DNA of 54,402 nucleotides from NCBI GenBank assembly GCA_030407315.1, contig JALQPE010002578.1, positions 1-54,402 on the forward strand, in the 5' to 3' direction. The notes beneath the pieces were generated by a model. The model did not search any database, had not been told where the DNA came from, and saw nothing but the letters and a program-made list of their open reading frames with translations. A program made the translations under genes and the position numbers. Below, one piece after another: positions 21,941 to 32,836 of this stretch. This stretch comes from Asparagopsis taxiformis (Eukaryota; Rhodophyta; Florideophyceae; Bonnemaisoniales; Bonnemaisoniaceae). Position 1 is the stretch's first letter, and the number at the start of each line of letters is the position of its first letter.

Positions 21941-24778
21941 ATGGCTCCTCGCACTCGCTCCAAACCCTCTGCCCCCGCCCCTGCTCGCGCTTCGACTCGC
22001 GGTCGGGCCTCCGCTCGCTCTCGCGCCCCTTCTCGCTCTCGCGCCCCTTCTCGCAGCTCTGGTCACGATAACTCTGTCACCGCCGAGGTTCAGTTGTCAG
22101 ACTGTCCCAAAGCTGACCACAGGCTGTCTCCCTTGGATTTGCACAGACCTCCCCTATTCTCTCGTCATATTAGGGAAGGGAGAGTGCTTGAGCTGAAGGA
22201 GAAGTTCCTGAGGGAAGGATTCACCTCCTCAATCTCCCGAATCCTTGCCTGCAAAATGCTCCTTCCTAGTGAAGGCAGCACAACCCCCACCCTTCAAACG
22301 TTCTACATCGATGGTGGCCATCGCGTTGCGGCTCTCCAGAAGTGCATTCGTGAAGACCCGGAAGGGCAACATCCGTATGCTGCTTCATTCAGGAACATCG
22401 ATGTGGCTTTGATCAGGCGCCCAGGGACAGAAGAAGTCTCCGATGAGTACTTCACACCTTTTGAAGTACTCGGGCTGTCCATTCAAGCAAACACACTCAC
22501 ACATGATGTTGCCCTTGTTTCTTTGGCAGACCGAGTGTGTTCTGTGGTCCAACTGCTCACGACCAAGGACATGCTGGGTGAACCGAATCGGAAGTGCATT
22601 CAGGTCATCATGGACAGCCAGTTGTCGATATCGAAACTGGGCTACCAAGCCATCAACAAGCACGTGACTGCTGCGAAAGGCTTCCGGACTGTGAACAACA
22701 AAGCGCTTGAGTTCTGGAGTTCCGTACCGAGCATGTTCACCAAGGACATTCTCGCTGCGGAACAGGAAAGGGCCGTTAAAGAAGGCCGTGACATCAACGA
22801 CGATGTCTTCAAGCAGTCCGTAGACATGTATGGCTGCAACATGGATCTCGTTTTCATGGCAGACTTCCGTCGCGGCTCGGAGTATCAGCAAAGGTTCATC
22901 TTGCTCATAACAGCTCTCTGGACACACATGCGAGATCTGCGTCAGTTGAGTAGGACGACAAGAGGATTTGGTAATCCTTTCGTTCGTGTTTTGATTGAAG
23001 TTTTCAAGATTTCCGAGCCGGTTGCTGCTCACAAAATGATGGAGCCTCCGCTCGAACATTTCTATTCCGAGCTCAAGAACAATGGGTCAGGAACCGAGAC
23101 TGTTATAGCGAACAGTATCGCGGAGACCCTCCTGCACTTCAATACTGACGACAACAGCGGTACGAAGCATGCTCTCGTCTCCGACGAAATGTATGAGCAG
23201 CTTCGCTTTTCCACGGGCGTTGTTGACATGGAAGAAGACCAAAGGGTCATTGTTCACAATGAACAGCCATCTGAAGATGCGCCGAAGCCATCTACGCCCC
23301 AATCAGATGAGCCTTCTACCCATTCAACCCGTTCTGGTCCTACTCCTCCTGCCCCTTCTACCCCTCCTGCTCCTCGTGCTCATTCTACCCCTTCTATTCC
23401 TGCTCCTACTACCCCTCCTCCTCCTGCCACTTCCGTTCCCGCCCCTTCCACCCCTCCTGCTACCCCTCCTGCTCCTGCCACTTCCGTTCCTGCAGTTGAG
23501 CAGGCTCAAGGAACCCCTGATGCCACTGTGGCAGGTTCTGAGAAGCAATTGGGATCTTTTCTCCTCCGTCTCCCTCTCAACAATGCACCACCGCTTGCGG
23601 TGAATGAGCCAGTCGAGACACTTCGCAGGTCGAAACGGCAGAGAACGGAGAGTTCACGGGTTGGCGACAACGAGGCAGAGTCGGAGGTAGAAGAGTCCGA
23701 AGAGCCCCTTCCGAAGCACAGAAGACTGGAAGTTAACCGTACGGTTAAACGTTCAACCGAGGAGATTCCATTGTTCAGCGATGAGCAAGAAAATCCCCTC
23801 CCCGACAGGGTAGTCGATGAACGGATTATGGATATCCTCCCGAACACCATACCTTCAGACTCTAGGGTCAAGTACTATATCGACAGCAAGCTGTACGAAA
23901 CAATCCGACAAGAGATTTTGAGTGCAGCTGCTGTCCATATGAATTGTATAGCGTGCAGTGGTCCAGCTTGCTGTGCAGAGAAGTTCTTTGCAACAGCTAG
24001 GTCAACTCTCAATCTCTTGGGTGCCCATGTACTCAGTGGTATCTTCCGTTCTTCGAATGTGGGCAACGCAGCACATGAACTGTTCACGTTCTACGCCCAG
24101 AAGTTCAAACCTGTTCATTCTTCTGCTGAAGACAGTTCCAATGATCCCTGGCATCAGATTCGAAACAAGGGTGAGGTAACAGCAGAGCAACAGGCCTCTC
24201 GTTTGGGAAGGTTGTCTATCTCAAGGAAGAAGATTTGCGACGATCTCGAGCAGATGGATGAACATCAATTCAAGAACAAAATGATTCTCGAGGTCGGCAA
24301 AGCAATCTGTGCCGAGCTAATGTACTTGGGCCTAGGAATCCATGAGCCTGTGGCCTTTCCTAAAACCGGTTTATGTCTTTTCATGACCTCTGATGGTGCT
24401 CCAGATCAAGACTTGCACACAGACCTACCGGTGGTCATCAATGATTCCGATTTCCCACCTGGAAGATCGTACTTTCTGATGGCAAGCGCGGCTGATGGGT
24501 TCTGGCTTCGTGGAGCGTATTTCAGCCACGTCTGTTTGACGCGTGCAGACGCTGAGAAGTACAAGACGCCTGTTATGGACATCTACGTGCCACCGTATTC
24601 TCTCTTCATCGGTCGTGGTGACTTCTACCATGGAGGCAAAGGATTCAGTAGTTCAGCGGAAAATCGCCTAACATATGGTCTTCCGGTTCGTTCTCATCTC
24701 TACCTTTTAAGTGACGAAGAAGAATTGGCGGATGCTATCGAAACAGTCAACTACTGGGATGCACCTAGTGCGCGATAA
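21941..24778 (+). CDS. ParB-like/2OG-Fe(II) dioxygenase B, intact
   Basis: A single 945-codon frame from ATG 21941. Residues 1-40 are Arg/Ser/Pro-rich (repeated RSRAPS), suggesting nuclear localisation or DNA contact. Residues about 70-200 form the ParB/sulfiredoxin-like domain with FYIDGGHRVAALQ (DGGHR at 124-128) and THDVALVSLADRVC. A conserved middle domain runs to about 335 and includes EGRDIND and DMYGC. A Pro/Thr/Ser-rich linker spans 445-520. The C-terminal domain (about 620-945) carries HTD at 826-828, H897 in DFYHGG and R917 in LPVRSH, the iron and 2-oxoglutarate ligands of a double-stranded beta-helix oxygenase. The ligands are intact, so the enzyme may be active. A nucleic-acid target is inferred from the ParB-like module and the methyltransferase next door. 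B resembles D most. AATAAA follows at 24865-24870. Confidence 0.85.
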   Translation: MAPRTRSKPSAPAPARASTRGRASARSRAPSRSRAPSRSSGHDNSVTAEVQLSDCPKADHRLSPLDLHRPPLFSRHIREGRVLELKEKFLREGFTSSISRILACKMLLPSEGSTTPTLQTFYIDGGHRVAALQKCIREDPEGQHPYAASFRNIDVALIRRPGTEEVSDEYFTPFEVLGLSIQANTLTHDVALVSLADRVCSVVQLLTTKDMLGEPNRKCIQVIMDSQLSISKLGYQAINKHVTAAKGFRTVNNKALEFWSSVPSMFTKDILAAEQERAVKEGRDINDDVFKQSVDMYGCNMDLVFMADFRRGSEYQQRFILLITALWTHMRDLRQLSRTTRGFGNPFVRVLIEVFKISEPVAAHKMMEPPLEHFYSELKNNGSGTETVIANSIAETLLHFNTDDNSGTKHALVSDEMYEQLRFSTGVVDMEEDQRVIVHNEQPSEDAPKPSTPQSDEPSTHSTRSGPTPPAPSTPPAPRAHSTPSIPAPTTPPPPATSVPAPSTPPATPPAPATSVPAVEQAQGTPDATVAGSEKQLGSFLLRLPLNNAPPLAVNEPVETLRRSKRQRTESSRVGDNEAESEVEESEEPLPKHRRLEVNRTVKRSTEEIPLFSDEQENPLPDRVVDERIMDILPNTIPSDSRVKYYIDSKLYETIRQEILSAAAVHMNCIACSGPACCAEKFFATARSTLNLLGAHVLSGIFRSSNVGNAAHELFTFYAQKFKPVHSSAEDSSNDPWHQIRNKGEVTAEQQASRLGRLSISRKKICDDLEQMDEHQFKNKMILEVGKAICAELMYLGLGIHEPVAFPKTGLCLFMTSDGAPDQDLHTDLPVVINDSDFPPGRSYFLMASAADGFWLRGAYFSHVCLTRADAEKYKTPVMDIYVPPYSLFIGRGDFYHGGKGFSSSAENRLTYGLPVRSHLYLLSDEEELADAIETVNYWDAPSAR

Positions 24779-25353
24779 TCTGCAAGAATACTGCTTTGCC
24801 TCTCCCTCTACAGGCAGCATCTGCTAATCCTAAGCTAGCTTCGGTAGTATACTTCCTTTACCACAATAAATCTACTCCTATTCATGACTTTGAAAATATT
24901 AGCACGGTCAGTCTACTGCACTATTAGAGTTCCTCTACCTCTCACCCCGCATAGCTTCTACACCCTACATCGTACAGACTCATCTCTTTTCCTTTCCTAC
25001 ATGCATGGCACAGTTTTGCAAGACTGCCACAATTCCACATCACTCGAGTAACCAAGGTCTTGGATTGTTCTTCTTAGTATACTAACTATAGTTGAGATGC
25101 AAACCTGGCAGCCAATGGCAGAGCTGCACTTGGGCTGGCCACACCCAAAATATTACCCGGTATTATTTTGGCATTGCAAAGCCCAGGTGCAACACTATCA
25201 TTGGGCGTGGGCTGACTCGCACCGCTCAGCAAATGAAAGTCTGCTATTATCGCTCAGGTAGATTGTAGTATTACAACGTTGTACGAGTTCAGATGCAAGA
25301 CTTTTTATTACTGATGGTACTCTTGATATCTTTAATTGGACGCCTAAACTGTC
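24779..25353. other. convergent spacer between dioxygenase B and the left methyltransferase/SET gene
   Basis: The 3' ends of two convergent genes meet here. An AATAAA for the plus-strand gene lies at 24865-24870. The palindromic module at 25111-25206 sits in the middle. No gene is seen. Confidence 0.55.
25111..25206. repeat. left-copy intergenic palindromic module
   Basis: A 96-bp nested inverted repeat. GCCAATG is mirrored by CATTGGGC, TGCACTTGGGCT by AGCCCAGGTGCA, and CCCAAAATATTACC by GGTATTATTTTGG around a single C. The centre is TACCCGGTA. It is closely related to the unit at 21417-21510. Confidence 0.82.
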
Positions 25354-28300
25354 CTACTTCTCTGCAGTCCAGTAGCGCGATCCATAGTCAACGAATATAT
25401 CTTCCCCAGCTCGAACATCTACTACAACCTGCGCTAGGATGAGATCAGGTTTTGCTACTGCATACTTGAAGTCGCAAGTAGGATTGACGTCTTTGTGAAC
25501 TCGGAACTCCGCATTTTTTCTGCGTTGCACATTTGCAACTCTCTCCATTCCGTCAATGGTCCTACTGTCGTTGAGGTAGCTGCAGACATTGTATTCCGCT
25601 GGTACAAGATATATCTTGTCGACCGGTGCTTCTTCTCCGATGACACTGGTCTCCATCTCCATATTGAAGTTTTGGAATCTTTCACCAGTACAACCGAACC
25701 CGTCCGGTCCGTACAAGCGACTGCGTTGCGGTTCATTCTCCCCAATCTTCCCGTATAAAATTGTCCCATTATACCATCCAACAACAGAGCCCCTCTCTAA
25801 ATCTTCTGCGGCAAAAACCCCCAATCCTCCCTCTCGAACTGTCGATGCAGCAACAATAACGTTGTGAAAGGAGGCATCTACTGCAAGCATCATCTCAGGG
25901 TCAACAGAGAAAACCTTGCCTAAATCTTCTACGCCCCATTCATTCATTGGGACTTCGGCAAGTCTTCGGAGCATGCTTTGATCCCGCGCAACAGAGGTGA
26001 CAAATCGCAACATATGCAGTGGTAGTGAAGATACCGACGGGAATCCATCAGGCGCATCACTTCGATGTCGAAGTCTTTCACTCCCTACATTGCTCCTTAT
26101 CGAGTAATTCCATTCTTTGTTAGCGAGAATACTCGATATGTCATTTTTGGTTGCCTCCCCAAAACTCCATCTCGACCTTGCCTAACAAAGCAATCCAGCA
26201 ACAACGGCTGAGCTGATCCATGGCATGTGGCGTCTTTTTCACATCCAATAAACTTGCGATACAGACAATCTCTAATTGTCATGCAAGCTATTGCAGTAGA
26301 ATACGTTCCGGAGAATAGATCTACCACAATGTCTCCTGGCTTTGAAAACCTTGAAATAAGCTCTCGAAGTATGGACAGAGGCTTCTGCTCCGCACGTAGC
26401 CTTTTGTCTTCGAAGTTCAATGACTCACCAGGTCCGAGCTTTGGGCAGTTGTCGATTGCGTTCACGTACCCTGGATGTCGTGAAAGGTCACGGTTATGCA
26501 AAGAATAATCAACCATTTCAAACGCGGCAGCTCCCATCCCACGTTTGAAACTGTGCACAACAAACTCGTGAATGTTGTGTAATGAACACGATTTGTTCAT
26601 TGGGTTTTGGATGAATACGTAGGGACGACGGCTTAGAATGAGAGGAACATCGTCTGTACGCATGGATTGTTCCCCGCTTTCTGCATTTTGAAGAGCTTCT
26701 CCCCACCCAACCAACTGTTTGATACTGGAAAATATCAGGGCATGTCCTCCAGGGCGCAGCATTCGAGAAATGTCCTTTCCAGTACGAAACATTTGTGCGC
26801 TATTGATGTCATCATAGTCTGAATTGGTCTTGCCTTTCTCCCTCCGCGTGTTGAAGGGTGGATCGGTGAGCACAAGTTGTGCTTGTCCATCAATAGTATT
26901 CCCTGAAAGCATGCCAATGGAATCAGTGTTAACCTGGTGCACTAACCTCGAGGCTGTACAGTTGTAAGCCACGCAAAATCTCTTCATGACCTTTTTCAAT
27001 TGCACAATATGATCCGGTACCCCCTCTTCCTCACCCACTGCCTCCGCTGACGGTGTATCCTCCGCAACATCTTGCATAACCGTGTCCATTGCGGACGAAG
27101 CCCTCCCATCCATGCTGGATGTATACTGGGATCCAGAGTCATTGGTAGGTTTCCTTCCACCTGTACCTAAACGGCGAGTGCTGTGCTGCATTGATTCATT
27201 CGACTCAAGACGAGAAAGAGATCTGGATGCTGCGTTGCGCTGTTCAGTCTCGTAGAGAATTTTCAAGTCGCAGACATCAACTGGCTTCACACGCATTTCA
27301 CGGTTCCAGTTCTTCCATACCTTGAGTCTTTCGTGACCATCCAATGCGATGGATTGTTCAATTCTTGCTTCGATGAAGGCGTTCAATCCGAACCGGTCAG
27401 GCTGATGGAAAAATTTAGTGCGCAGCCCTTCCATCTGGTTCGTACTTGATCCGAATACATCAATGCCTATCATACAGTCATACACAGACACTAGTACGGC
27501 TTCTGTCAAAGACCTCAACCTTGCATCAACAGAGATATCCAAAGTGCCTGGATAACCTGCATCTCGCGGAGTTTCACTACCGGGGACGGAAGCAGAAGAT
27601 CTGAGTAGTGGTCAGGATGTGCCCACCCGTCAGTACGATTAGCAAGACAGATGAATTGGAATTTCTCAGAGTCGAAAACCATGTATGGGCGACACATCAT
27701 GTAGGCGCTTTCGAAGCCCAGAATCATCGCTGTTGTATCCCAGGCAGACATGACCCTTTCCAAAACGACACCACAGACTCTCCGTTTGCTCTTGTGCGCT
27801 GGAAAGGGGCGAATGTAGAAGTCTCTGTATCCCTCCCAGTTCTACGACGCTTCCTACCCCGGCGAATGGGTGCATTTCTGCGTCTAGTGAGGGCAATGTG
27901 CACAAATGAAATCATAAACATCAGCCTTCCAAATACTTTGTCTTCTTCTGTTAATGTTCTACCCTGTGCACTTCTTCCAGAACGAAAATACTCACAGGTG
28001 AGGACTTCGCGACACAATGGAGAAGCAATTTCACCACTTGTAGACATCCCAAACAACTGCTCGCCGACTGATGCTCTTTTCTCGAGAGATGTGGGAAACT
28101 CCTTCATCGCAAAATTGTTCTGAACTTCCACCGGCCTTCCCCATACAATACAGAACAACTGCCACAGACAGCGAACCATTTTGGATTGGGTTCTTCTATG
28201 CGACTGTAGGGGCGAAGCACACGAAGAATTGACAAGCAACTCTCGTACTGTGGCTGCCTCAGCACAGTTTCTGCCAAATCTTCGCGCTGAGATCCCACGG

Positions 28301-28847
28301 CGAGCCATCGCCTAATAGATGGCATATTCACGTCGCGAATTGTAACCATGCTTGAGCTTCCTTGTTTTTCACTTGCGTTTCGCTCCCAGTACCCATCTCT
28401 AAGATCCAAAGTAAGATTCAGGTACTCAATGAAAGTCATCCTCTTCTGCCTGGATGCCATATCGTTCGCGTTTGATGCTTTCACACTATCTAGAAGGAAA
28501 GCAGCACTTGTAATCGGAGATATGTCGACTTCTTCTTCAATCATAGGAACAGTGAAATCACGCGGAAGCTCACCGTTCTCTATGAGCTTGATTACAGCTT
28601 TCGAACGATGCGCACCATCCAGCACCTCTACCTCACCGGCAATGATCCGACCGGTAATTGGGTTGTTGTCATTGTAGCCGTAAACCTGAATGCTCTCGGC
28701 AATAACATCGACGTGCCTGTAGTCGATTTCTCGGATCTCGACATATCTTTTGATCTTGAATGGGTCGATGTGCAATAGCCCATTGCGCCGCTCACCATGA
28801 AGGGGACGCCGAGAGGTGCTCGCTGGATTTCTCTTCTCAGAGGCCAT
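25354..28847 (-). pseudogene. ParB-like/DNA methyltransferase/SET fusion, left copy (frameshifted)
   Basis: Read from ATG 28847, the gene aligns along its whole length with the intact right copy (34710-38177). It is broken at four places, all -1: near 28180 at an AAAA run, near 27770, near 27560 and near 26080. Visible parts in order: ParB-like domain with EVLDGAHRSKA; the conserved middle region with SAWDTTAMILGFE; motif IV LVLTDPPFNTRR; motif I VVDLFSGTYSTAIACM; then a SET domain with LGVFAAEDL, GWYNGTI, SYLNDSR and FVDYGSRYW. In the SET segment roughly two thirds of residues match the right copy by eye, while the N-terminal part is more diverged, so the two copies are old. The frames, if joined, are about 1155 codons, like the intact copy. 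As it stands it is a pseudogene unless the breaks are assembly errors. Confidence 0.82.
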
Positions 28848-29575
28848 CGAGAAATAGATTCTTCACCTCAATCAGCCACCAGCAGAAAACAATCTTCTCT
28901 CCTACCTGCCGTTAAAAACCTTCGGCAACAATCTTGATAAACCTTAAATGCACAGTTAAAGAGTTAACCTGAATATTTTCAGGTATACTTTGGCTAGGTA
29001 GGGTACGTAATGAGGAATAATTAGGTTCTTCGGCGGCCTTTCAATACAATTATTTCGCCAACGGACATTTCCATTTTTTTTTGAATTTGAAGTCCCCTCG
29101 AGAGATTGAGTTTGAAATCTGCCATCGGAGATTTCAAAACCAATCTCTTGAGAGGACTTCATCTTCTGTTCGAACTTGTAGACTCGTTCTTACAACCAGT
29201 ATATAAATATACACATTGATTTCACTGCATCATTCTCGATCCCTGCGTCTGTTTATACATACACGTCTAGGTTCCGTTATATTGCCACAGCGAAAAATAC
29301 ACCAATCTACTGGTAATGGCTTCGAGCAGCTCGGAATAAGATCTTTATTATATGGTGATGAATGTTCAAGAGAGATGATCATCACGATGTTGGTCTCCCA
29401 TGTCGCTTGGGACAGTTGTTAGTATTTATAACCGTTACGAGTTATGCAAGTATAAAAATAGTAACCTACCAATTTTCTCTCTATCATTCCACACGGATAC
29501 AAGCTGTACAGTTTCGTCATCTTTCCTGTTTCCTCAGTCGATACCTCTTCCATTCTTTTCCTGGGAATACCCATT
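28848..29575. promoter_or_regulatory. shared 5' region of the divergent methyltransferase/SET and Tudor-like genes (left)
   Basis: A 728-bp interval between two divergent start codons. Because the same divergent pair recurs at 34197-34709, it is a candidate bidirectional promoter. It contains the 72-bp hairpin at 29089-29160. TATATAAAT near 29200 could serve the plus-strand gene. No gene is seen inside. Confidence 0.45.
29089..29160. repeat. imperfect hairpin, 32-bp arms, 8-nt loop
   Basis: The arm starting GAAGTCCCCTCGAGAGATTG is mirrored by CAATCTCTTGAGAGGACTTC, with three mismatches over 32 pairs and the loop GCCATCGG. The size is compatible with a small MITE or a small-RNA precursor. It has no counterpart in the right copy's interval. 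Confidence 0.75.
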
Positions 29576-30150
29576 ATGCAAGACCCAACAGACTTTGTCT
29601 CCGAAGGATCAGTCATTGAAGTAGAATGGAGTTTACAAACGAGAGGAAGGAAACAGAAAAAGGTTGGTGGGGCGCCAAAGTTTTGAGTACTGCCAAGCCG
29701 GACGCGTCCGGAGAACATCGTTTGACTGGAAACTTGTTTGTTACGCTGCAATATCAATCTGAACACGGTTTCGACCAGTCAGTCTCTACAGCAAAATTAT
29801 TCAAGAACAATTCGCTGCTGGACATTGACTCTGGAAACATGCTACGTTGGAGGTTTGGAGAGCACTAGCACTAGAGCAGACGATCTCGTCTGCGGGTGAA
29901 GACAGTTTCCATAAAAAAGACTGCAAACAAAAACTTGTTGAGTCGATCCAAGTCCGAGCCGCGCTTAGTTTGCGATGAGAGTCCTCCTGGTCCTAACATC
30001 AATGAGGACATATCCAAGCTGTTTCAAAAGGTATCCTACCTCGAAAGGCAGATTCTCAACTGTCGCGGTCATCAAGCGCTACTGGACCCATCTTCGGAAA
30101 CATTTGTGCGACTACCTGTTCCAGAGAGTTGCACTACGGTGTTGAGAATG
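29576..30150 (+). pseudogene. Tudor-like chromatin-reader gene, left copy (truncated)
   Basis: ATG 29576 opens MQDPTDFVSEGSVIEVEWSL. After a -1 break in an A-rich run near 29645-29655 it continues GWWGAKV and YQSEHGFDQS, up to DSGNMLRWRFGE. These match the right-copy gene at 34196 (VIEVQWEL, VWWSAIV, YKAEYGFDS, DSGRVLPWRSGE) in order. Two in-frame TAG stops in TAGCACTAG at 29866-29874 interrupt it. The same frame then continues with a coiled-coil-like stretch (SYLERQILNC) until the CAGTAAATTTACTG array begins near 30159. The segment pattern V.W......WW.A.V recalls Tudor/Agenet-type domains that bind methylated residues. That assignment is by pattern only. Confidence 0.62.
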
Positions 30151-30158
30151 AAAAAGAC

Positions 30159-30500
30159 AGTAAATTTACTGTCTGAGACAGTAAAAATTACTGTCTGGCC
30201 AAGACAGTGCGCGGAGACAGTAAAATTTACTGTCTGGAAATTTCAGAATACTGCTGCAGCAGTAAACTGGCACGAAATCTGGACAGTACCAAAAACAGTA
30301 AAATTTACTGTCCAGAACAGTAAATTTTACTGTCCGGAAGTGTTGCCGCCAGACAGTATGTGCAGACAGTACATTTTACTGTCTGAGACAATACATTGTA
30401 CTGTATTACTGCACTGTCTGGGGAAATCTGTAGACAGTAGTGTAGATAGCAAATTGTATTGTCTGCGGGTAGTACCGTGCATTGTTTGACAACACTGTCT
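30159..30500. repeat. array of GACAGTAAATTTACTGTC palindromes
   Basis: At least six palindromic units of the type GACAGTAAATTTACTGTC stand head to tail between 30158 and about 30390, followed by scattered half-sites (GACAGTA, TACTGTC) to about 30500. The core CAGTAAATTTACTG is shared with the array at 10499-11660, but the flanking base pair differs consistently (GA/TC here, GG/CC there). The array begins where the Tudor-like gene loses its similarity, so it probably inserted into or replaced its 3' half. Open frames across it are repeat artefacts. Confidence 0.8.
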
Positions 30501-31036
30501 GGTGGAGTGGACTTAGAGGAAATATGGAGCATAGTGTTGGTGTGAAGGTAAATATTGGAATGGTGTGTGGTATACGACTATATTAATTGTGATGGTGCTT
30601 TACAGATAGTTGGGTGCGGGGAAGCTAGATGCTGAATAGGACGTTGTAGAAAGGAAGATTGGGAGAACAGAACATATCTGGTTTGTCTCACCGTAAGGAG
30701 AGAATGTACAGAGTAGCTATAATATGTTGAGTTTAGCATTTCAAATTATACCTATCTATCTTTGCATTGAAAGTGTCGAGTAGGAGACGTCAGTCTGGTA
30801 GCGAGGTGTGGTATGCACAGGACGTGGGTGGTGGCAAAGGAAAGAATACGCACCATCCACCACTAAATTATGAAAAATAACCGTTACGGAGCACTGGGAA
30901 GCATTATTATTATGTAGAGTAGAACAGGATGGATGCATCCACTGGAATGATATTTGCTACAACACTGCTGTACTAAGCGTGACATCCTTCCTTCAAAGCA
31001 ATTCTCCTTTTAGCAAACTCCAATTGCAAGGTCAAG
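30501..31036. other. spacer upstream of the central gene
   Basis: No coding pattern is seen. It must contain the promoter of the gene starting at 31037, but no clear TATA box was recognised. Confidence 0.4.
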
Positions 31037-32520
31037 ATGAATCCCGAAACCTCCGTAAGCATCGCCGCATTTTCCGAAATAACGCGTGAGGGCTTTTCGA
31101 ACATCACTGCAGAGTTGAAAGCCCTGAGTGATAAAATGGATGCCGTCGAGAAGAGCACCATTCAATTACGCGAGACTCTCGGAAATGTCGCCAAGACTGT
31201 CTCCATGCTAAACACCGATATGCAGGAGGTCAAGAGCATCGTCGATGGGCTTCTGAGCCAGGGACAAGGACATCCGAAGAAGATCGCCTCCGAGAAGGAC
31301 AGGGAACGTCTCCGCATTGCGCAGGATGCGGAGAAATCGTTCACGTTCGAAATGGTGTGTGCTGTGCTGTGTGCTGTTGTTCCAACGTACACGAAGGCAA
31401 TGGTGGATAAGAGGGATAGGCATTTCAACGGATGCCAGCTAATCAATACGCTGATGTTCGCCAGGCAGAGCAATGAGCGAAAGGATGTGTTCAATAGGAC
31501 GCTTGCCGGCCGGAACCACATTGAATTGCGCTGCCAAGTTGTGACCTCTTTAATCAAGAATACGTGTCAAAACAATTCTTTCAGAGAGGGAGGAGACCGT
31601 TCCAGCTCCAATGGAACGTCGGAAGGTATCGAACGGTGGAGGGCGCGGGGGTATGTGACTACCGGGACCATTGAGGAGACAATTCGCGGAACGGACTCTG
31701 CTCGCATGGATGGAATGCATGGGACGTCCGAGGGAAGTGATGGGGCCGCTCGAAAGCAGAAGCGAAGAAAGGTTGGTGACAATGGGCCGTTGCACAGAAA
31801 GGAGGTAGGCATCACTGTGACGAAATCGGCACTCACGGCAGTGACCGGGTTTATGAACAAGTCCAGAGATCATGTGCGAAACCGGTTCATCCGAGATCTT
31901 GGATTCGTTCTATACAGTGGGTTTCAAGGTTCAGTCCGAATGGAGCATCATTTGCACGACGGTGGGCTGGACATTGAGTCAGTTCCAAGTCTGTACTCGG
32001 CGCAGAGGAAAATGAATGCAGCGGAGCGTGCAGCAATGGATGACAAGAATATGAAGATTCTTCGCGACTTCATTGCGTGCGAAAAGAAATGCTATTCAAA
32101 GTCGAGTACGAAGTTCAAATAATTGGAGAACCGGACAAGAGGTTTTTGACTAGGAGGATCAATTTAGTAGAGGTTGCACTGAACTTTGCAGTCGCCTACA
32201 CGCAATGTTCTGATAAGAACATGTTCCTGCGACGTTCAGAATACTCCTTGCAATTCATCTACATACTTGCATACGGGTTCCGAACGATTTTGAAATTTCA
32301 AAGTGGAACAGAGGTGGAAGGAGCGCAAATCCGGGAAATCAATGAAGCAGTGAAACTGCTTCTTCCCGGGGAGCGGGTGAGTAGTCGGTTCATGAATGAG
32401 GAGGTTTTGACTATATCGCGTGATAGATATGAAGAACTGAATGTAGACGATGGGGGGAATCAGTGCTGGAGGAGAGCTTCAGGTCTATGGAAGAGGACGG
32501 AGGAGATGCAGAATATGTGA
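31037..32520 (+). pseudogene. central coiled-coil protein gene, unknown function (one frameshift)
   Basis: ATG 31037 opens 361 codons. Residues 1-75 have heptad-like helices (ELKALSDKMDAVEKSTIQL, then SMLNTDMQEVKSIVDGLL), i.e. a coiled coil. A globular region about 90-175 contains FEMVCAVLCAVVPTYTK and CQLINTLMFARQSNERK. A Ser/Gly/Arg-rich linker with KQKRRK, possibly a nuclear signal, follows. A -1 frame change at 32050-32115 leads to a second frame that stays open to 32520 and looks like a helical domain (SLQFIYILAYGFRTIL). I do not recognise the family. It has no partner in the right copy, so it is either an extra gene of the left element or sequence caught between the two. AATAAA lies at 32606-32611. 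Confidence 0.6.
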
Positions 32521-32836
32521 AGGTATTCGTCGATGATGAAATCGAGAATGAAGGGGAGTAGTATCGGATGAAACCAGTTTCGGTGTAGTAGACGAAGAAT
32601 GAAGAAATAAAATTTCTGTTGAGTTGAATTTTGTAATAGATGGAAGTAGATAGATGCGAGACATCAGGAAACCAGTCAGACGATAGTGTCAAGTCGAAGG
32701 AAAAGCGCAGAGACAGGTAGTGGAATAGTCGAAGTAGGAAGGGGCGAGGGTATCCGTCTTTACTAGAAATTGATGGCCACAGGAGCTCTAGAATGGAATA
32801 CCCAGGAACAGGATAACTACGGATAGGTGTGCTTTA
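32521..32836. other. centre of the mirror: junction of the two element copies
   Basis: The central gene (plus) and the right Tudor-like gene (minus) converge here, with AATAAA for the former at 32606-32611. The inner ends of the two inverted element copies must meet in or near this interval. I could not see a terminal repeat or a target duplication. Confidence 0.45.
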
